Assembly: GCA_964652825.1 (NCBI GenBank)
Contig: CAZZCU010000012.1
Coordinates: 1-64,000 of the forward strand
Direction: 5' to 3'
DNA length: 64,000 nucleotides
From: CAZZCU01 sp964652825
Lineage (GTDB): Bacteria > Bdellovibrionota_B > Oligoflexia > Oligoflexales > CAZZCU01
This document shows, one piece after another, positions 60,162-64,000 of the stretch. Numbering within the stretch: position 1 is the first letter of the stretch; each line of letters starts with the position of its first letter. A program made the translations under genes and the position numbers. The notes beneath the pieces were generated by a model, which was given only the letters and a program-made list of their open reading frames with translations, searched no databases and was not told where the DNA came from.

Positions 60162-60177
60162 TGATGCCTGCCACTGC

Positions 60178-60251
60178 GGACCCATAGCTCAGTTGGTTAG
60201 AGCAGTCGGCTCATAACCGATTGGTCCCTGGTTCAAGTCCAGGTGGGTCCA
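60178..60251 (+). tRNA. tRNA with CAT anticodon (elongator Met or Ile2)
   Basis: This 74-nt tRNA folds completely. The acceptor stem is GGACCCA/TGGGTCC with discriminator A, and the D-arm is GCTC..GAGC. The anticodon loop CTCATAA sits in an ATCGG/CCGAT-type stem, and the T-arm is CCTGG TTCAAGT CCAGG. The anticodon is CAT. The paired G1-C72 and the absence of three G-C pairs in the anticodon stem argue against initiator tRNA. It is elongator Met, or tRNA-Ile2 if modified to lysidine by TilS, which sequence alone does not settle. The 3' CCA is not encoded. A region of accessory character follows. Confidence 0.95.
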
Positions 60252-60290
60252 TATCCTCGTCGCTTTTGGTTTTATACTGCGTCAGAATGC

Positions 60291-60338
60291 GGCGCTCCCT
60301 CAGTCATTTACTTCTATGTAAACTCCTTCGGTCGCGCC
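60291..60338. repeat. Palindromic repeat, copy 1 (GGCGC...TTTAC-TTCTAT-GTAAA...GCGCC)
   Basis: This 48-base imperfect palindrome has GGCGC/GCGCC ends and TTTAC/GTAAA around a central TTCTAT. A second copy with the same core (CATTTAC-GTCTAT-GTAAACTC) lies at 61497-61543. They flank the toxin-antitoxin pair. Confidence 0.65.
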
Positions 60339-60471
60339 TTTTCTTCCTTGTCTAAAACCAAAATCGACTTTGGCTATTGAGAACCACCTGGGCTGGCCCG
60401 GGAAGGCGAACGATTTGATCGACATCTTCCAAAGTGGCTATTCGTATTTGGATACTTTCAAAGTTTCCATA

Positions 60472-60786
60472 TTAAGCCGCTCCCTTTTCAGGCTTAACCG
60501 AAATCGTCATCGTATAGCCCAATGCCTTCATAATTTTGTAGATTGTATCAAATGTCGGCACTCGTCGGTGATCACCTTTTTCCAGCCTTGCAATCAACGG
60601 CTGGCTCACGCCAGCACGTTTAGCCAGTTCCACCTGCGACAAACCCGCTCTTGCCCTCAGTTCAGTAATCAGCCGCGCTACTTGGCGATAAAACTGCATT
60701 TGATCGAAAAGAAGTTTTACTTCTTTGTTTTGAAGTTGTTTCTTCAGAACATCCTCAAACTGCAAACTTGTGCCTTTAGCCTTCAT
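60472..60786 (-). CDS. higA: XRE-family antitoxin (HigA-like)
   Basis: This 104-residue helix-turn-helix protein has the HTH in the middle: LRARAGLSQVELAKRAGVSQ near residues 43-62, then LIARLEKGDHRRVPTFDTI. The N-terminal region is helical and charged. It follows the toxin gene with a 4-base overlap, the order typical of HigBA modules, with the toxin first. It would neutralise the toxin and repress the operon. Confidence 0.85.
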   Translation of the reverse strand: MKAKGTSLQFEDVLKKQLQNKEVKLLFDQMQFYRQVARLITELRARAGLSQVELAKRAGVSQPLIARLEKGDHRRVPTFDTIYKIMKALGYTMTISVKPEKGAA

Positions 60787-61151
60787 CGCAAAACTTCCTT
60801 TAGCCGCTGACGAGCCAGTTCTAGCTCCAATCTTGGAGCTTTCGGGCTCTGCTTTTTATAGGAATGCAAGACATGCATATGGTCATACTCAATCATGACG
60901 TAAAAAAATCGATATCCACCGTCTATGCTGCGCAACTTAATTTCCCAGAGCTTTCTTTCTAGTTGGCGAAACTTACAGCCAATCGCTGAAAAGCCATGAT
61001 CTCGAATATCTTGAAACATATCTAATACCGCAGCCCGGTCCCGCACCGTTAGACCATTCAACCAAGATTCAATATAATTTCTGCCAGACCTAGACTGGTG
61101 AAAAGTTATCCGCATTCTTTGTATATCCAAATGGTTATAAACACAAGTCAT
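60783..61151 (-). CDS. higB: RelE/HigB-family toxin (phage Gp49-like)
   Basis: This protein is 122 residues from the longest start, or 110 from an internal ATG at 61115 (MRITFHQSRSGRNYIESWLN). The second start looks like the normal N-terminus. The RelE/Gp49-like fold is suggested by the KFRQLERKLWEIKLRSIDGGYRFFYVMIEYDHMHVLHSYKKQSPKAP-type layout, including the Arg/Tyr and His-rich strands and K-KQ-PK segment common in mRNA interferases. It is placed directly upstream of an XRE antitoxin. Confidence 0.82.
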   Translation of the reverse strand: MTCVYNHLDIQRMRITFHQSRSGRNYIESWLNGLTVRDRAAVLDMFQDIRDHGFSAIGCKFRQLERKLWEIKLRSIDGGYRFFYVMIEYDHMHVLHSYKKQSPKAPRLELELARQRLKEVLR

Positions 61152-61496
61152 GCATTTTAGGATTCGATATTTAACTCGCCGGTAGGTATTTGGAAGTGAC
61201 TTCTGAGATGTCCGCCATGGACATCTGGGAGGGGAATTGTTCGCCGCTGCACTTGGCGCAAATTATGTCAGATGGGAAACTGCGAGCCGGCATAATTATG
61301 ATTGAGTCTCTGCAATAAAAAACGATTGCTCTAGCCTAAGATAAGCCAGAGTAATCGTGGATTACAGAGTTAGAATTTTTTCATCGTGTACATCGTTAAG
61401 GGATCCATGATCCACTATGCTCTTTACGTACCCAAAAGTCTGTGACAGCGTATGAAGGGTCCATTCGGCCACCTTCGATATGAGTTATAGTTGTAT
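61152..61496. other. Non-coding stretch with inverted repeats upstream of the toxin-antitoxin operon
   Basis: About 345 bases without a supported gene. AGATGTCC-GCCAT-GGACATCT (61206-61226) is a perfect 8-bp-arm palindrome 55-110 bases upstream of the toxin start and could be the antitoxin operator. ACGATTGCTCT (61322-61332) and AGAGTAATCGT (61348-61358) form a second inverted repeat (10 of 11 bases). Confidence 0.5.
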
Positions 61497-61543
61497 GCGC
61501 CCTCTCCCTTCATTTACGTCTATGTAAACTCAGTCGTCGCGCC
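61497..61543. repeat. Palindromic repeat, copy 2
   Basis: It has the same core as copy 1 at 60291 (CATTTAC-GTCTAT-GTAAACTC) with GCGCC/GGCGC-type ends. Its right end overlaps the 3' end of the SRPBCC gene and supplies the last codons and stop of that gene. Confidence 0.6.
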
Positions 61544-62009
61544 CTTGTCTTATACTCTGTAATTTATCGATACCCTCAAGCATACGAGTCCAGCTGTTTT
61601 CGATCTGCTTAACGTATTCGGCCCATTTTGCATCCATTTCGTGAGTTAGCTCGACTCGACAATCATTTTTAGTTGAAGTGAAAATCATCGTAACAGTTGA
61701 GATGCCCTTTATTTCTTCTTCCTCCGAAGTAAACCAGGTAAAAACGAGTTTGTTCGGGCGGTCTATAACTTTGTATGTTCCCCAATGTATAGCTTCTCCT
61801 ATGGATCTCATATCTGAGAAAGTATATCGCCCACCGACTCTGGCATCTATTTCGATTCTTCTGATGTCCGGTTTGCTGCCATCGGGAAATTCAAGAAGAC
61901 TCCACCATTTCCGCGCTATTTCAGGCTTAATCCAGGCATCGAAAACTTTCTCTGCTGGAAATTTGAACTCATAAGTGACTCTGGCCTTGATATTATTTTT
62001 GGTACTCAT
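61530..62009 (-). CDS. SRPBCC-family protein (AHSA1-like)
   Basis: This 159-residue protein has an AHSA1/START-like helix-grip fold. Seen: VTYEFKFPAEKVFDAWIKPEIARKWW near residues 10-35, RVGGRYTFSDM near 57-67, and KLVFTWFTSE near 86-95. The C-terminal helix contains WTRMLEGIDKL. Such proteins bind hydrophobic ligands or act in stress responses; the substrate is unknown. It lies between the second palindromic repeat, which forms its 3' end, and the STAS-like cassette. Its more AT-rich codons differ from the housekeeping genes of the window. Confidence 0.8.
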   Translation of the reverse strand: MSTKNNIKARVTYEFKFPAEKVFDAWIKPEIARKWWSLLEFPDGSKPDIRRIEIDARVGGRYTFSDMRSIGEAIHWGTYKVIDRPNKLVFTWFTSEEEEIKGISTVTMIFTSTKNDCRVELTHEMDAKWAEYVKQIENSWTRMLEGIDKLQSIRQGRDD

Positions 62010-62053
62010 TTAGGCTCCTTTTGAAAGAAGTTCATCAATAACTCTTAGCTGTC

Positions 62054-62332
62054 TTGTCTCTCGACCGACATTTAACAAATATCGAGATCAATATTCGAAG
62101 GTATCGCAGATACTCTGAAGAAAAATCCAAAGTGTCAATATTTATTAAATCGCCAGGCTCGCTGTACTTTGATTTTCAACAACCAGAAGATGCAATTGTA
62201 AAGGAAAGTCAGGCATCCACAAAAACGGTTGGAACGAGATTTTCACTTGTCCTGATAGATGCTGGCTTCAGACGCATTTCCAAAGAAGAAATTAACGATT
62301 TTATAGACAAAAAATTGGAGGCCATACGATGA
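62054..62332 (+). pseudogene. Remnant of a protein preceding the STAS-like gene
   Basis: This is an open frame of about 92 codons with only a TTG near its start and no ribosome site. It resembles a C-terminal tail (FSLVLIDAGFRRISKEEINDF near the end) rather than a whole protein. Its stop overlaps the STAS-like start by 4 bases, as operon partners do. DUF4325 proteins are often preceded by an ATP-binding partner. That missing partner domain is absent here, so this is probably a truncated remnant; a short real protein cannot be excluded. Confidence 0.45.
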
Positions 62333-62622
62333 TCATAGTACGAATGGATCGTTTTGGGCGAACGTTGACTGATCGCGCAGATGGCCAAAAAGCCTTTGAT
62401 ACTATTGTAAATGAATTTAAAGGAAATATTGCTTTGGATTTTTCTGAGGTTATGTCCTTAGGCTCGTCATTTGGTGATGAGGTTGTGATGCGTATTGCAA
62501 TGCTTCAAAACAATAGAATCCTAGAGCCCGTCGTTGTTGCGTCAAGCTGGGATAACGCCCACTTTTTTCTTTGCGCCAACGTAACCACGAGTGAAAAAAT
62601 TCGTGTTTATCATGATTCATGA
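62329..62622 (+). CDS. STAS-like (DUF4325) protein
   Basis: This 97-residue protein has the beta-alpha layout of DUF4325 STAS-like proteins: RTLTDRADGQKAFDTIV near residues 10-26, then NIALDFSEVMSLGSSFGDEV near 33-52. The family usually sits behind an ATPase-like partner and resembles anti-sigma-antagonist folds. The ATG overlaps the stop of the upstream remnant (ATGA). Its 3' 173 bases overlap the HNH gene on the opposite strand. Confidence 0.72.
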   Translation: MIIVRMDRFGRTLTDRADGQKAFDTIVNEFKGNIALDFSEVMSLGSSFGDEVVMRIAMLQNNRILEPVVVASSWDNAHFFLCANVTTSEKIRVYHDS

Positions 62623-63031
62623 CGCAGAGATTCGAGAGCACATTGTTGTCTCGTTCACCATTAATATGATGAACAACTTCCTTGGTGGATAATTTTCTGC
62701 CCAAAACCTGCTCGGCAATAACGCGGTGTTCGAGTTGTCGCGATTCTGTCAGCACATAACCTTGCTGATTGTATTTGCGAATTGACAGTTGATTGCGTGC
62801 TCCACGCCATGCATGCATACCTAGAGCAAATCCTGGAATTAACCAAAGATAAAATTGGAAGCCTTGAAGACTAAAGAGGGGGACGAAGAGTAAGGCCAAA
62901 ATTTTTGGTAATCTACTTGTCCAGGAATTAATTTCGCCGATAACTAAAATACCTGCCTTTGTCTGCAGAAGGCCAATGCTCGATGTGCCAGGCAAAGACG
63001 AAAATACATGAGCATGATATCGGCGGCGCAT
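62450..63031 (-). CDS. HNH endonuclease with N-terminal membrane segment
   Basis: This 193-residue protein has a hydrophobic helix pair near residues 42-70 and a HNH nuclease domain near 100-150. The signature is seen in EHRVIAEQVLGRKLSTKEVVHHINGERDNNVLSNL, with His121/His122, Asn124 and Asn130 as plausible metal or catalytic ligands. Such genes are common in phages and mobile elements. It has no clear ribosome site, so the start is uncertain. Its last 58 codons overlap the convergent STAS-like gene, and the HNH core ends inside that overlap. Confidence 0.7.
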   Translation of the reverse strand: MRRRYHAHVFSSLPGTSSIGLLQTKAGILVIGEINSWTSRLPKILALLFVPLFSLQGFQFYLWLIPGFALGMHAWRGARNQLSIRKYNQQGYVLTESRQLEHRVIAEQVLGRKLSTKEVVHHINGERDNNVLSNLCVMNHDKHEFFHSWLRWRKEKSGRYPSLTQQRRALGFYCFEALQYASQPHHQMTSLRT

Positions 63032-63122
63032 AATTGCGGGATATGCCGTACGCGTCGCAAAAATGCACGATATAAACTATATAGCCTTAATGGCGCAGTA
63101 GAATGTCAATAATTCGCTATAA

Positions 63123-64000
63123 TTATTGGCATTTTAGTTGCGGCTGATTGCACAGGTTTTCATAACCACCAGCGCCGCTTGGATCACAAACCTCTTGCTG
63201 GCCAATATTGTTGTTCTGAATCACTGTCAGGCTGGCAACAACTTTGCCACCGACAACTTTGGTGCACATATTGCCATCAACCTTGCAAGTACAACTCTCG
63301 GGTTTATTGCTATCGGTATCTTCGGGGGCAACTTGTGCTGCCGTAGGTGTTGATTGTGTAGCTGCGGCTGCCTGCTCGTCTGGAGTTTCCGCGCATTTGG
63401 GTTGAACGACGTTGGCAATACTCCACTCGTTGGCACTGCGAACATCCGGATTTTTCTGGCAACGACAAACACCGATTTTGCTGTCCCAGGTTAGTTCGGG
63501 AAAGGAAATGCATAGTCGCTGTGCTGCTGGCATCGCTGCTAGTTCTGCGTCGTCGATATTGGTTTTACATTCAGCAATACGTCGTTCCAGAGCCGCGATA
63601 CGATCGGCGGCGTTCGCGTCGATGATCACCGGGACGTCGTCTACCGTGTTCTGCGTCGATGGCTTCGAGCTTTTCGTGCGATTGCTGACAAACCGGCTCG
63701 CATGGCCTTCACATTCCTGACGAGCCTTTTGCTGATACTGTTGAAAAGCAGCAGAACGTTCGTCAACGCTGCCGAAGCCAAAGAAGCTCTTGCAGGCGCT
63801 GTCGTTGGTGCAGCGATTGCGAGCTATCATCCGGCCATAATTTTGGCAGTGGTCAAATAGCTCAGTTTGCCAGTCACTATACGGAGCGGAGTCCAGAATT
63901 TTTTCAAGAGTGTGAGTGGCTAGCGTGTGATTTGCTGAGTAGACACTTAAAATCTGATCGCGACTACCAATCTTTTCGCTGCCGCCAGCACTGGCTTGTT
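63123..64000 (-). CDS. Cysteine-rich protein of unknown function (5' end outside window)
   Basis: The frame is open from the right window edge, so the N-terminus is missing and about 292 residues are visible. It contains many Cys in spaced pairs: NRCTNDSACKSFF, IGVCRCQKNP, ESCTCKVDGNMCTKVV and a final NLCNQPQLKCQ. A Thr/Ala/Gln-rich linker lies between about 63330 and 63370. Disulfide-type spacing suggests an exported protein, but no signal peptide can be seen because the start is missing. I recognise no family. Confidence 0.55.
   Translation of the reverse strand, partial: QASAGGSEKIGSRDQILSVYSANHTLATHTLEKILDSAPYSDWQTELFDHCQNYGRMIARNRCTNDSACKSFFGFGSVDERSAAFQQYQQKARQECEGHASRFVSNRTKSSKPSTQNTVDDVPVIIDANAADRIAALERRIAECKTNIDDAELAAMPAAQRLCISFPELTWDSKIGVCRCQKNPDVRSANEWSIANVVQPKCAETPDEQAAAATQSTPTAAQVAPEDTDSNKPESCTCKVDGNMCTKVVGGKVVASLTVIQNNNIGQQEVCDPSGAGGYENLCNQPQLKCQ

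Noticed and set aside
60178..60251. Initiator tRNA-fMet
   Set aside because: The acceptor starts with a normal G1-C72 pair and the anticodon stem lacks three consecutive G-C pairs, so elongator Met or Ile2 is preferred.
60178..64000. A prophage or integrative element with att sites
   Set aside because: No integrase, structural genes, or duplicated tRNA 3' end was found in the window.

Overview
The window looks like the chromosome of a Gram-negative, flagellated, deltaproteobacteria-like bacterium (Myxococcota, Bdellovibrionota or a related lineage). The evidence is LPS-core genes (gmhA, a heptosyltransferase), many lipoprotein and outer-membrane signals, a flagellin and FliG, and a long cluster resembling the Agl/Glt envelope-motor genes known from Myxococcus. 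Genes are tightly packed, with many 1-20 bp overlaps and an unusual number of TTG and GTG starts. No CRISPR array, prophage or transposase was seen.

Layout: 0-5.6 kb holds the end of fliG, a PAP2 lipoprotein, tgt, an arginase, flagellin, a class-I amidotransferase and a small Zn-ribbon protein. 5.7-8.2 kb is a gmhA-HIT-manA operon ending in an orphan FliG-C-like gene. 8.2-13.8 kb is a five-gene oligopeptide ABC transporter. 13.9-18.9 kb has a small acidic protein, HU, a secreted protein, a GNAT enzyme, a heptosyltransferase and the Kup potassium transporter. 18.9-25.5 kb is a uracil catabolism module of the URC type (upp, URC4/DUF1688, URC1 GTP-cyclohydrolase-II-like, a semialdehyde dehydrogenase, plus an acyl-CoA dehydrogenase) with a divergent uridine kinase. 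25.6-32.1 kb has a monothiol glutaredoxin, a Cys/Met-metabolism PLP enzyme, an MgtC-like protein, xth, pyrC, a DEDDh exonuclease fused to a UvrC-like part, and a peroxiredoxin. 32.4-37.6 kb has a 1222-aa lipoprotein that resembles an M30 metalloprotease lacking its zinc site, a stand-alone HAMP membrane protein and a J-domain protein. 37.7-44.2 kb is a SUF iron-sulfur operon (rrf2-sufS-sufU-sufC-sufB-sufD-Rieske-DUF983). 44.2-46.9 kb, on the minus strand, has nuoB, a HATPase protein and icd.

The most striking block is 47.0-59.2 kb. A recognisable sigma-70-type promoter precedes a TolQ/ExbB-like protein, two TolR/ExbD-like proteins, a beta-barrel, three TPR proteins and an FHA-TM-Pro/Gly-rich-AgmX/TonB-like protein, followed by surE and an M23 lipoprotein. 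This order suggests a proton-driven trans-envelope machine similar to the Myxococcus AglRQS/Glt system.

From 60.2 kb a tRNA (CAT) gene is followed by a more AT-rich accessory stretch: a HigBA-type toxin-antitoxin pair, two copies of a palindromic repeat, an SRPBCC protein, a STAS-like (DUF4325) protein behind a truncated partner, and an HNH endonuclease. The window ends inside a cysteine-rich protein gene.
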